Positions 37,479-47,089 of a stretch of DNA of 64,000 nt are shown here, piece by piece. The position numbers and the translations under genes are program-made. The notes beneath the pieces are model-generated. The model made no database searches, had not been told where the DNA came from, and was given only the letters and a program-made list of their open reading frames with translations. The number at the start of each line of letters is the position of its first letter. The first letter of the stretch is position 1. The DNA lies in NCBI RefSeq assembly GCF_011752935.1, contig NZ_VWWO01000003.1, forward strand, positions 868,001 through 932,000. The letters run 5' to 3'. Origin of the DNA: Chitinophaga sp. Cy-1792. GTDB taxonomy: Bacteria; Bacteroidota; Bacteroidia; Chitinophagales; Chitinophagaceae.

Positions 37479-38993
37479 ATGAAAAAAAATCACCTCCACC
37501 AGTTCTCTCTGCCCTTACTGGTAGCCCTTTTTGGTGTCAGCTGCTCAAAAAACCTGGCTGACAACTCATTGCAGCAAATCAACGGCATAAAAGCCGGTAT
37601 CGCCTCCACTACTCCAGGTGTCGACAGCGCTAACATCTCGCTCAACTGGAGTCAGGGTTATCAGCAGATTGATGGCTTTGGCGCTTTTGCTGGCCGTGCC
37701 ACCCCTTTCTTCCAGTCGCTGAAACGTGATAGCGCCATGGAATCATTATGGGGTAATACCGGCCTGCAGTTAAACATGATCCGCGGCGAAGTGATGTACA
37801 CTTTTCCGTTTAACAAATCTACCGGCGCAGTAACCGTTAAACCTGCCGGTGTTGATATCGATGTGGATATTAACAGTGCCGCCTATACGTCGCTGACCGA
37901 CGATCAGAAGGCGCAGATCTCACAGCTGTGGATACTTAAAACAGTGAAGCAACGTTACCAGACACCGATTATGTTTGCCAGTGCCTGGACACCACCCCTC
38001 AGCATGAAAACCAATACCGGCAATGTAAGTGGTACCGGTTTTAACAGTCTGAACTACAACACCAGCTCCACCGACTTCGCTAACTACATCGCTGGTTTTG
38101 CCAAATCCTATCAGAACGAAGGGGTTAACTTCTATGCAGTATCGCCGAGCAATGAGCCGGAAAACGTTTTCTCCAGCTGGCCTGCCTGCTACTGGACATC
38201 CGGACATCTCGGACAATTCGTAAGTAATAACCTGCGTCCTGCATTGAATGCACAGGGACTCAATTCCGTGAAAATCATCTCTTCTGAAAATGCCGCCTGG
38301 GGCACTGCCAACAGCTTCCTCAGCAGCATGGACAAAAGCAATGTGGATATCCTCGCAGGTCATGGTTATGTAGAAATCGGACAGGTCATTTTAGGTAACA
38401 AGGGATTGAACCAAAGCCCGGCCATCTGGAATTATGCTACCGCCAACAAACCGGTATGGATGACAGAAGCCAGTGATGACAGTGGTAACTACGATGCCTC
38501 TATGGCAGAAGGAATGAAGCTGGCAACCAGCATGCATAAATTCTTCGCGGAATGTAACGTGAACGCCTATGTGTATTGGCTGGGTATGCTGGACTTCCAG
38601 AATAACGAAGCGCTGGTATGTACCAAAAGCGATGGCAGCCTGGAGTTTCCTAAAACCTACGATGTATTCGGCCAATTCTCCCGTTTTATACATCCGGGTT
38701 ATTTCCGCTTTGCGGCTACTGTTTCCAACAACAGCAATATCAAAGTTTCGGCTTACAAAAAACCTGCTACCGGTGAATACAGCGTGGTAGTGATTAACAC
38801 GGGCACTGTACCAGTTAATTTACAACTGGGACTTACCGGGTTCTCCTCTTCTTCTATTACTTCCTATACTACCTCTGCTGCCAGCAGTGCGCATTGGGCA
38901 CAAGGTACGCCTGTGGCGCCTGGTACCGGTGGTGCATTCAGCGTGCAGGTACCGGCAAGTAGTGTAGTTACATTTACGGGTACATCTATTTAA
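37479..38993 (+). CDS. GH30-family glycoside hydrolase lipoprotein
   Basis: 504 residues. The signal peptide ends in a lipobox with Cys22 (V-S-C-S). The GH30 pattern is clear: I-D-G-F-G-A-F at the start of the (beta/alpha)8 barrel, general acid/base Glu226 in S-P-S-N-E-P-E, nucleophile Glu330 in W-M-T-E-A-S, and a C-terminal beta-sandwich with Y-S-V-V-V-I-N-T-G. Closest in appearance to the xylanase/glucuronoxylanase-type subfamilies, but substrate cannot be fixed from sequence alone. It acts at the outer membrane or surface. It is convergent with the GH97 gene, with a shared terminator between them. Confidence 0.9.
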   Translation: MKKNHLHQFSLPLLVALFGVSCSKNLADNSLQQINGIKAGIASTTPGVDSANISLNWSQGYQQIDGFGAFAGRATPFFQSLKRDSAMESLWGNTGLQLNMIRGEVMYTFPFNKSTGAVTVKPAGVDIDVDINSAAYTSLTDDQKAQISQLWILKTVKQRYQTPIMFASAWTPPLSMKTNTGNVSGTGFNSLNYNTSSTDFANYIAGFAKSYQNEGVNFYAVSPSNEPENVFSSWPACYWTSGHLGQFVSNNLRPALNAQGLNSVKIISSENAAWGTANSFLSSMDKSNVDILAGHGYVEIGQVILGNKGLNQSPAIWNYATANKPVWMTEASDDSGNYDASMAEGMKLATSMHKFFAECNVNAYVYWLGMLDFQNNEALVCTKSDGSLEFPKTYDVFGQFSRFIHPGYFRFAATVSNNSNIKVSAYKKPATGEYSVVVINTGTVPVNLQLGLTGFSSSSITSYTTSAASSAHWAQGTPVAPGTGGAFSVQVPASSVVTFTGTSI

Positions 38994-39014
38994 TCTTATA
39001 CCAACTTTAAAATA

Positions 39015-39050
39015 AAAAGGGTGCCTCTACTTTTGTAGAGACACCCTTTT
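39015..39050. terminator. Bidirectional terminator between GH30 and GH97 genes
   Basis: A 16-bp stem (39015-39030 with 39035-39050, one mismatch) has an A-tract on the left and a T-tract on the right, so it can terminate from both sides. Its CTCTAC/GTAGAG stem tip resembles the terminator at 62742-62775. Confidence 0.8.
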
Positions 39051-39067
39051 CTGTATTGCTGAGGGTA

Positions 39068-41248
<2,181 letters not shown>

Positions 41249-41307
41249 CTACTATAAGTTGAATTTTTGGAAGATGTTGTGTGTATAAGAATTAATGGCG
41301 TTCGTAT

Positions 41308-41347
41308 AAAAAAAGCCGCTGTCTCTATCAGGAAAAGAGACAGCGGC
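41308..41347 (-). terminator. Terminator after the small TlpA-like gene
   Basis: A 12-bp perfect stem (41315-41326 with 41336-41347) is followed on the minus strand by a run of T. It lies about 100 bp after the stop codon of the minus-strand TlpA-like gene and before the GH97 promoter region. Confidence 0.75.
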
Positions 41348-41448
41348 CAATTATTCAGGTGGTAAACAGCTGGTTATAAGCATTTCGGATAACCTGCTGT
41401 TTATTTTATGTAGATGATTTTATATTATTTATGTATGTAGATAATTAT

Positions 41449-42045
41449 TTATTTATATGTAGCCTTTATATCCTGGCTTTGTTGCAGGGCCTTATCAATG
41501 GCAGGGATAATTTCAGCTGCGAAATGCATGGCGGAGCCCTTGGGGTCGATACCGCCTCCCATGCTTATCAGCACGATATTGCCACTGGCATCTAAAATAA
41601 TATTTTTTGGATAACCACCACCAAAGGCAAGTTTGTTGCATGCTGCTTCGGAGATATGTTTGGGGATGAATGAAAGGTTATATTTCTCCTGGAACTGCTG
41701 GATGACCGGATTATTTTCAAATGTCAGCGACAGGAGGGTGAAATTTTCAGCAGCATATTTTTTTGTCAGGTTGGCAAGTTCCGGGAATTCCGCAACGCAT
41801 GGGGCGCACCCGGCAAACCAGAAACTAAGCATACAGGCACCGTGGGGGCGCGCTATACCGGCGGCTTGGAATATGGAATCCGCATTTGTCAGTTCATAAT
41901 AGTTCTTTCCCTCGGCCGCTTTGAATTGTGCCTGCCTTAATGCCCATGCTGATGTGGCCGGATCGGTATTTTTAGCGGGAGGGTTGGTTTGTGAAAAAGC
42001 TGTAGCACTAAGCAATAGCAGCAGTACAAAAGGGATTATTTTCAT
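41449..42045 (-). CDS. TlpA-like periplasmic thioredoxin-fold protein
   Basis: 198 residues. The signal peptide ends A-F-S-Q. The thioredoxin fold has active site C-A-P-C within S-F-W-F-A-G-C-A-P-C-V-A-E-F-P-E-L, and a later P-K-N-I-I-L-D-A-S-G-N-I-V segment containing the cis-Pro region. This is the minimal TlpA/ResA form, without DUF4369. It likely reduces disulfides in the periplasm. It lies downstream of the PepSY-like gene in the same direction, but a hairpin separates them. Confidence 0.85.
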   Translation of the reverse strand: MKIIPFVLLLLLSATAFSQTNPPAKNTDPATSAWALRQAQFKAAEGKNYYELTNADSIFQAAGIARPHGACMLSFWFAGCAPCVAEFPELANLTKKYAAENFTLLSLTFENNPVIQQFQEKYNLSFIPKHISEAACNKLAFGGGYPKNIILDASGNIVLISMGGGIDPKGSAMHFAAEIIPAIDKALQQSQDIKATYK

Positions 42046-42157
42046 AAATGGCAGGGATAGGTTTAATAATTCAATTAAAGTTAGCGGCTTATTCAGTGAC
42101 TATATCAGGAATCTTTTACATGATAAATATTGTGTCCGGCAGGCTGTTATACGAGAA

Positions 42158-42182
42158 AGGACGCCCTTTACGGGGGCGTCCT
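42158..42182 (-). terminator. Hairpin after the PepSY-like gene
   Basis: A perfect 9-bp stem AGGACGCCC (42158-42166) with its complement (42174-42182), followed on the minus strand by TTTCT. A moderate terminator between the two secreted-protein genes. Confidence 0.6.
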
Positions 42183-42208
42183 CATTGATTTACAGTAATA
42201 GAAACATT

Positions 42209-42724
42209 TTACTTTGCAGGGCTTCCATCGGGGTTATAAAATAGCTTTTTCTGATCAGTACCGTTGCCAATGGTCACCCGGTAGTACGACTTACGGGAGC
42301 TTTCATTGACAAGCTGTGTATACTTGTCAGATTCAATTTGATACCCTTTATATTTTTTCCCTATAGCTTTTACGATTTTATCAGGCAGGGGTACGTCGTG
42401 CATTTTCACCTGGGAGGCGAGTTTGGCGCCTGTTTTATCGTACAAAGCGTAATAGGTGTTACCGTCTTTTTCGATACTAATGGAATAATAATCGGCATTG
42501 TTGCTGCCATCAGAGGAGATCATCCAGTCTTCCTGGGTGAATTGGGCCGGTACCGCGAAGTATTCCTGTATACTGCCATCGGGGTAATCCCTTTCGGCTG
42601 CATCTACTACTACAGCGGGAACGGTAGTTTTATCTACCCGGCGGAAATTGAAGTTTTCAACGGTTTGGGAATAACCAACAATAGAAGCAAAGGCCAGCGT
42701 GCACATAAATAGTACCTTTTTCAT
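42209..42724 (-). CDS. Secreted PepSY-like (DUF2874-type) protein
   Basis: 171 residues. The signal peptide ends G-Y-S-Q. Two similar alpha/beta units are seen, the second being P-D-K-I-V-K-A-I-G-K-K-Y-K-G-Y followed by Y-Y-R-V-T-I-G and a final F-Y-N-P-D-G-S. That is typical of the PepSY-like beta-lactamase-inhibitor-like family of small Bacteroidota periplasmic proteins. Their function is unclear; some are regulated by neighbouring two-component systems. It is divergent from the LytS/LytTR genes across 377 bp, which fits regulation by that system but does not prove it. Confidence 0.7.
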   Translation of the reverse strand: MKKVLFMCTLAFASIVGYSQTVENFNFRRVDKTTVPAVVVDAAERDYPDGSIQEYFAVPAQFTQEDWMISSDGSNNADYYSISIEKDGNTYYALYDKTGAKLASQVKMHDVPLPDKIVKAIGKKYKGYQIESDKYTQLVNESSRKSYYRVTIGNGTDQKKLFYNPDGSPAK

Positions 42725-42747
42725 ATGTTATCTTTTTAGGTTACGGG

Positions 42748-42786
42748 CAATGAGTACTAATCATTGTTATGCGCAGGAAGCAATGA
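42748..42786. promoter_or_regulatory. Candidate operator between PepSY-like and LytS/LytTR genes
   Basis: An inverted repeat CAATGA-N7-TCATTG (42748-42766) is followed by a third CAATGA half-site at 42781-42786, 33 bp (about three helical turns) after the first. It lies 24-60 bp upstream of the PepSY-like start codon. The rest of the 377-bp region (42725-43101) holds no recognisable gene or RNA. Confidence 0.35.
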
Positions 42787-43101
42787 GTAATAAGGAACAG
42801 GTAAGAGGCACGGATTGTTCAGAAAATCAGAAAGGGAATTTCCGGGTGTACCGTACCTGGAAATAAGGAGAAATTTTTTATATTATTTTTATTTTCAATG
42901 AATTGCCGCGTGTCGTTATTCTTTTCGTCTTAAAATGGGATAGCTGACCGGACCTGTTTTTTCGTATAGTGGTGAACGTAAGGCAATTTTGTGTTGCAGA
43001 GCATAATATTAATTTGGTGGATTGATCAGCTGGTTTTACCAATTTCAAATATACGGAACCGTGTGCAGGAGTAGCTTTGGAGTCAAATAAAAGTATTTGC
43101 A

Positions 43102-44157
43102 ATGAACAGTATTAAAATGAATTTTTTCCGGCCGTTATTAATATGGTTTTACTGGCTGGTGGCTATCATTCCCATATATGCATTTATAGCATGGGCAACA
43201 CAGTACGTATCCCCTGTCAGGGAGGATAATGTAGATGATTATTTCATAATGCTGCGGAAGGTTTGGGCGCTGGCAGCCATCCATGTAACGCTGTCCAGGC
43301 TGGCATATGTTGCCGGTAAATCTGTTTTTCTTACCATTGTCAATAAAGCGCCGCGATGGACAGCAGTGGTGAATGTAGCTATTGCATTGGCAGCACCTTT
43401 CCTCGTAGCACTATTAGTAGCCCGCATTTTCTTTCTGGGTGCTTTAATGCTGGGTTATATTGGTATCCTTGGCTACATCCTGATAGTTCCTTTTGCCATA
43501 TTTGGTGTGGGCATGGGTATCCGTATCAATTGGCGGGAAGCAAAACAGCAATTGCTACAGGCCGAAAAGCTGAATGCCGTCACGCAGATGGAGTTGCTGA
43601 AAGCACAGACAAGTCCGCATTTCCTTTTTAATACCATCAACAACATCGATGCGCTCATCCTGAAAGACCCGGAAAAAGCTTCTGTTTACCTGAATAAACT
43701 ATCCGGGCTATTGCGTTTTATGTTGTATGAATCTGCCACAGACCGTGTGCCACTGGCCACTGAGATCAGGTACATAGCAGAATATATCGGGCTGCAGCAG
43801 ATACGCTCATTGAACCCGGACTTTGTGCAATTACACACCACAGGGCAAATGGAACAGCTGTCTATCGCCCCGATGATCTTCCTGCCGATAATAGAAAATG
43901 CATTTAAACATCTCCCCGGAAAAACATTAACCAATGCGATTGCTATCCATGTAAACATGACGGCTAATGAAATTGAGTTTGTATGCCGTAATATTTACCA
44001 GCCCGGAAAGACCGTTGCTACTGAGTCTGGCGGCATTGGTATGCGGCTCATCACACAACGGCTGGATCTCATCTATCCGCAAAAACATGAACTGAAAATC
44101 GATAAAGATGATCAGTACTTTACCGTACAGCTTAAAATGAAACTCGATGCAGCTTAA
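43102..44157 (+). CDS. LytS-type sensor histidine kinase
   Basis: 351 residues. About four N-terminal transmembrane helices (within 10-140) are followed by a short coiled coil and the His_kinase domain with phospho-acceptor His173 in S-P-H-F-L-F-N-T-I-N-N. The GHKL-type ATPase follows, with the N box I-I-E-N-A-F-K-H and the G-G-I-G-M-R-L motif. No periplasmic sensor domain of any size is visible, so the signal is probably perceived in the membrane. Its stop overlaps the start of the LytTR response regulator by 11 bp, so they are translationally coupled partners. Confidence 0.92.
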   Translation: MNSIKMNFFRPLLIWFYWLVAIIPIYAFIAWATQYVSPVREDNVDDYFIMLRKVWALAAIHVTLSRLAYVAGKSVFLTIVNKAPRWTAVVNVAIALAAPFLVALLVARIFFLGALMLGYIGILGYILIVPFAIFGVGMGIRINWREAKQQLLQAEKLNAVTQMELLKAQTSPHFLFNTINNIDALILKDPEKASVYLNKLSGLLRFMLYESATDRVPLATEIRYIAEYIGLQQIRSLNPDFVQLHTTGQMEQLSIAPMIFLPIIENAFKHLPGKTLTNAIAIHVNMTANEIEFVCRNIYQPGKTVATESGGIGMRLITQRLDLIYPQKHELKIDKDDQYFTVQLKMKLDAA

Positions 44158-44839
44158 TTGTATCATAGTAGAAGATGAGCCACTGGCAGCAGAAAAAACT
44201 GCTGCCTTTGTGGCGCGTGTACCTTACCTCCGTTTGCTGGAAGTCTTCAACGACAGTATCTCCGCCTGGCAATACCTGAAAACACAGCAGCCGGATATCG
44301 TTTTCCTGGATATTGAAATGGAGGGAATGACGGGCATTGAAATCATCTCCCTACTACAAAAATATCCGCATATCATCATTACTTCTGCCTATGAAAAATA
44401 TGCCCTGAAAGGTTATGAGCTGAATGTTACGGACTACCTGCTCAAGCCTTTCGACTTCTCCCGTTTCCTGAAAGCGGTAGAAAAGGTAAGCCAGCAATAC
44501 CAGGATCAGCCTGCGTTTGCGCGGGATTATTTCTTTGTACATACCGGTTACAAAACACAAAAAATCTTTTATAAAGATGTGCTGTATATAGAAGGTATGC
44601 GTGATTACCGTTGCGTACATACCTTACAGGATAAAATACTTACCCTGCAAACATTCACCGAATTTGAACAGCTGTTGCCGCCGGGAAAAATCTGCCGTAT
44701 CCATAAATCCTATATGGTGGCCACAGATAAGGTTACCCATATAGAAAAAGGACAGGTAGGGATAAAAGATAAAATACTACCGGTAAGCGAAACCTACAAG
44801 CAGGTGTTTTATAACGCAATTGGTTTTAAGGAAAGATAA
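44147..44839 (+). CDS. LytTR-family response regulator
   Basis: 230 residues. A receiver domain (1-120) has the acidic pair E-D near residue 10, phospho-acceptor Asp55 in V-F-L-D-I-E-M, Thr/Ser near 80 and Lys in L-L-K-P-F. A LytTR DNA-binding domain (about 130-230) has Y-I-E-G-M-R-D-Y and H-K-S-Y-M-V. It partners the LytS-type kinase and presumably binds direct repeats upstream of its targets. The last codons and 18 bp beyond the stop (44808-44857) are perfectly repeated at 45999-46048. Confidence 0.92.
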   Translation: MQLNCIIVEDEPLAAEKTAAFVARVPYLRLLEVFNDSISAWQYLKTQQPDIVFLDIEMEGMTGIEIISLLQKYPHIIITSAYEKYALKGYELNVTDYLLKPFDFSRFLKAVEKVSQQYQDQPAFARDYFFVHTGYKTQKIFYKDVLYIEGMRDYRCVHTLQDKILTLQTFTEFEQLLPPGKICRIHKSYMVATDKVTHIEKGQVGIKDKILPVSETYKQVFYNAIGFKER

Positions 44840-44857
44840 ATCTTGCAGAATTTTTAA
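44808..44857 (+). repeat. 50-bp direct repeat, copy 1 (end of LytTR gene)
   Basis: Identical over all 50 bases to 45999-46048. It includes the last ten sense codons, the stop codon and the following 18 bases. The pair brackets 1141 bp that hold a putative small RNA and a DUF3800 gene. Flanks outside the repeats differ. Confidence 0.92.
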
Positions 44858-44904
44858 TACTTGAAAAGTTATTTATTAAAGCAACATTTTTCGGTGAATT
44901 GTTG

Positions 44905-44912
44905 TATATTTG
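44905..44912 (+). promoter_or_regulatory. Candidate -7 box (TATATTTG) for a small RNA
   Basis: An exact TAnnTTTG match located just inside the 50-bp-repeat-bounded segment. Transcription would start near 44916-44919, exactly at the first strand of a predicted stem. Confidence 0.45.
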
Positions 44913-44915
44913 AAT

Positions 44916-44979
44916 GGAATCTGAACCAGGCAGAGGCTTGTAGTAGGATTCCCCCGGCGGCGTTAGCTGCCTTTTTTTT
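44916..44979 (+). ncRNA. Putative structured small RNA with intrinsic terminator
   Basis: About 64 nt. The 5' stem GGAATC (44916-44921) pairs with GATTCC (44947-44952). A terminator stem GGCGGC (44956-44961) pairs with GCTGCC (44966-44971, one G-U pair, loop GTTA), followed by eight T. AGGCAG inside the first loop (about 44928-44933) is complementary to the CTGCCT of the terminator, so an alternative antiterminator-like fold is possible. There is no open reading frame. It is convergent with the DUF3800 gene, ending 3 bp from its stop codon. No known RNA family recognised. Confidence 0.45.
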
Positions 44980-44981
44980 GC

Positions 44982-45740
44982 CTATAACTCAACGACCCCG
45001 TAGTTATTCTTATTCGTAATTTTTATTAAGGAACATTTCGTTAATCTTTTATAAAAATTATGAGCTGTCTTTTTCTTTACATAAGCATTCGGCTCATACA
45101 TTTGCCTGGCAAAGTAGGCCGTAACATCATTCATCTGGTGAATCAATGAATGCTTGGAATCTCGTAAAATTGGATCTTCAATTACATAATTCAATTTCAT
45201 ATTTCTGGCTCCCGGTTGATTCATATTTGGAATAGTATTAAAATGCCTCATTTTGCGTACGAGTTTTCGGAGCTTTTCTCCTTCTGTATTGTCTGAGATA
45301 ACAATTCCCATATCCTTACTACTTCCAACTCCGGGAAAGTTGCCATAAGATAAAGTGTTCTCAAATCGCATGAGTAAAACATTCCAGGCATATTCAAAAA
45401 TATCCCGGTTTGGGTTCTGCTGCTTATTTATGCTTACCGAAAAAACACTTATGTATGGCTCGTCGTTGACCCAATCAATACACTTATTAAGGATATCTAA
45501 CCGATCATTTCTTTTAATTCTGACCAATGGCCCAGGTTTATTAATAAATTCACTGCAATGGATTTCTTCGCCTACAAATAGTCCCTTGTTAACCTTAAGA
45601 GATCTTCTGAATTTTACCAAACTTTCAAGTGTAGAACGCCATCTGCTTTCATGGATTACTATTGCGGAGAGTACGAAGAAGTTTGTTGGAGAATTGTTTA
45701 AGCCACAATCCCCGCTTTCGTCAATATACATCAAGTACAT
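44982..45740 (-). CDS. DUF3800 domain protein
   Basis: 252 residues from the ATG at 45740, chosen because it begins just before the DUF3800 hallmark Y-I-D-E-S-G-D; an upstream extension would be Cys/His-rich and unlike the family. Later conserved-looking elements are E-I-H-C-S-E-F, V-I-S-D-N-T-E-G and the C-terminal Q-M-N-D-V-T-A-Y-F-A-R-Q region. DUF3800 proteins are predicted RNase H-like nucleases often found in mobile elements and anti-phage contexts; activity here is inferred. The gene is AT-rich relative to its neighbours and lies between perfect 50-bp direct repeats, so it is probably acquired cargo. Confidence 0.87.
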   Translation of the reverse strand: MYLMYIDESGDCGLNNSPTNFFVLSAIVIHESRWRSTLESLVKFRRSLKVNKGLFVGEEIHCSEFINKPGPLVRIKRNDRLDILNKCIDWVNDEPYISVFSVSINKQQNPNRDIFEYAWNVLLMRFENTLSYGNFPGVGSSKDMGIVISDNTEGEKLRKLVRKMRHFNTIPNMNQPGARNMKLNYVIEDPILRDSKHSLIHQMNDVTAYFARQMYEPNAYVKKKTAHNFYKRLTKCSLIKITNKNNYGVVEL

Positions 45741-45998
45741 AGATAATGATATGGTATGGAGATTAACTATTTTATGTTCACATATATGTGTCACTATTTT
45801 TATTTTAATAACAATGGAGTAATGTAATGTGCAATAATGGGAATAACATTCACAACAAACCTTAAAGTATATACTCACATAGCAAAACGGAGCGTACAGT
45901 ACAAATTACATGTATTGTAAAGTACTAATTATTTTAGTATTTTAAAAAAATAAAAACCATTAATCTTAAATGTTGCCTGACGACCACAGATAAAATTA

Positions 45999-46048
45999 TT
46001 TATAACGCAATTGGTTTTAAGGAAAGATAAATCTTGCAGAATTTTTAA
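45999..46048 (+). repeat. 50-bp direct repeat, copy 2
   Basis: Exact duplicate of the end of the LytTR gene (44808-44857), here without the rest of the gene. The 258 bases between the DUF3800 start and this repeat contain no gene. Confidence 0.92.
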
Positions 46049-46135
46049 AATAATTGTTATCTTGACATTTAAATAACATGTTTGAGGAGTCAGGGCTTTG
46101 TCCTGGATGAAGTAATTGCATTTTAATATTCCGCG

Positions 46136-46306
46136 TTATAAATGAGTTTCGATGGGTGCAATCCACAAATATTGGGCTGTCTGCACTTGAAAAGTATAGG
46201 CATTGGCCGGGTCATACACCTTCACCGGTGAAATAATGCAGTACCAGCTCATCTGCCGCCCGGGGATATCTACCGGTGGCGCATATACCAGCGTAATAAA
46301 ATACAG
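46136..46306 (-). pseudogene. 3' fragment of an unidentified gene
   Basis: A 57-codon open minus-strand frame with natural-looking sequence (Y-A-P-P-V-D-I-P-G-R-Q-M-S-W-Y-C ... V-K-V-Y-D-P-A-N-A-Y-T-F-Q-V-Q-T) ends at a proper stop at 46136. Immediately upstream is an in-frame stop and there is no start codon. It therefore looks like the C-terminal remnant of a gene whose 5' part was lost. The family is not recognised. It occupies most of the 348-base gap between the second 50-bp repeat and the Nudix-type regulator. Confidence 0.45.
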
Positions 46307-46396
46307 CTATTTACAGACAAAAATTCCTTTCTTCCACGTAGTAGTACTAACTTTACGGTAACACGTTATCGGGGATAAATACTATAACTTTATTGC

Positions 46397-47083
46397 ATGA
46401 AGAAATATTCGCAGCAAACAAGGATACTGCTTGCAGTTGATTGTATCATATTTGGTTTTGACGGACAGGAATTAAAAGTACTGTTAATTAAACGTGGCTT
46501 TGAACCTTTCAAAGGCCAGTGGAGCCTGCTGGGGGGCTTTGTGCAGGCAAATGAAAGCGCCGAAGATGCGGCGGCGCGCCAGCTAAAAGCCCTCAGCGGA
46601 CTCGATGGGGTTTATATGGAGCAGTTGCATATTTTCAGTGACCCCAACCGCGATACGGTAGAACGCACGGTGTCCGTTGCCTTTACCGCTTTAATTGATA
46701 TCAAAAAGTATAAAGCACAGATCCACGACGATTTCCATGCAGAATGGTTCCCGCTGAACCAGCATCCGGAGCTGATCTTCGACCATCAGACGATGGTAAA
46801 CAAAGCGAAAGACCTCTTACGTTATAAGGCTACCCTGCAGCCTATTCTGCTGGAGCTCATGCCGGTGCGCTTTACGTTGACCCAACTGCAATGCCTCTAC
46901 GAATCGGTATTCGATCAGCAGTTCGACAAAGGTAATTTCAGCCGTAAACTGTTGTCTACCGCCTTGCTGGTGAAACTAACGGACAAGGATAAACTCAATT
47001 CCAAGAAAGGAGCTTTCTATTACAGAATAGACAAAAAGAATTATAAACGCGCCATGATGGCGAGTCAGCTACCTGGGATGTAA
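46397..47083 (+). CDS. Nudix-related transcriptional regulator (NrtR/AraR type)
   Basis: 228 residues. An N-terminal Nudix fold (about 8-140) has the G-x5-E box degenerated: G-G-F-V-Q-A-N-E-S-A-E-D-A-A-A-R-Q-L keeps the fold but lacks the R-E-x-x-E-E catalytic core, so hydrolase activity is unlikely. A C-terminal winged helix (about 150-228) has F-T-L-T-Q-L-Q-C-L-Y-E and F-S-R-K-L-L. Such Nudix-wHTH proteins in Bacteroidota regulate sugar catabolism (for example arabinose via AraR), binding sugar or nucleotide in the Nudix pocket. It converges on the rhamnose operon with only 6 bp between stop codons. Which sugar genes it controls is not shown by the sequence. Confidence 0.85.
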   Translation: MKKYSQQTRILLAVDCIIFGFDGQELKVLLIKRGFEPFKGQWSLLGGFVQANESAEDAAARQLKALSGLDGVYMEQLHIFSDPNRDTVERTVSVAFTALIDIKKYKAQIHDDFHAEWFPLNQHPELIFDHQTMVNKAKDLLRYKATLQPILLELMPVRFTLTQLQCLYESVFDQQFDKGNFSRKLLSTALLVKLTDKDKLNSKKGAFYYRIDKKNYKRAMMASQLPGM

Positions 47084-47089
47084 TTTTTT

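Noticed and set aside
44982..45878. DUF3800 protein starting at 45878 (298 residues)
   Set aside because: The extra 46 N-terminal residues are Cys/His/Tyr-rich and unlike the family; the ATG at 45740 begins right at the conserved Y-I-D-E-S-G motif.
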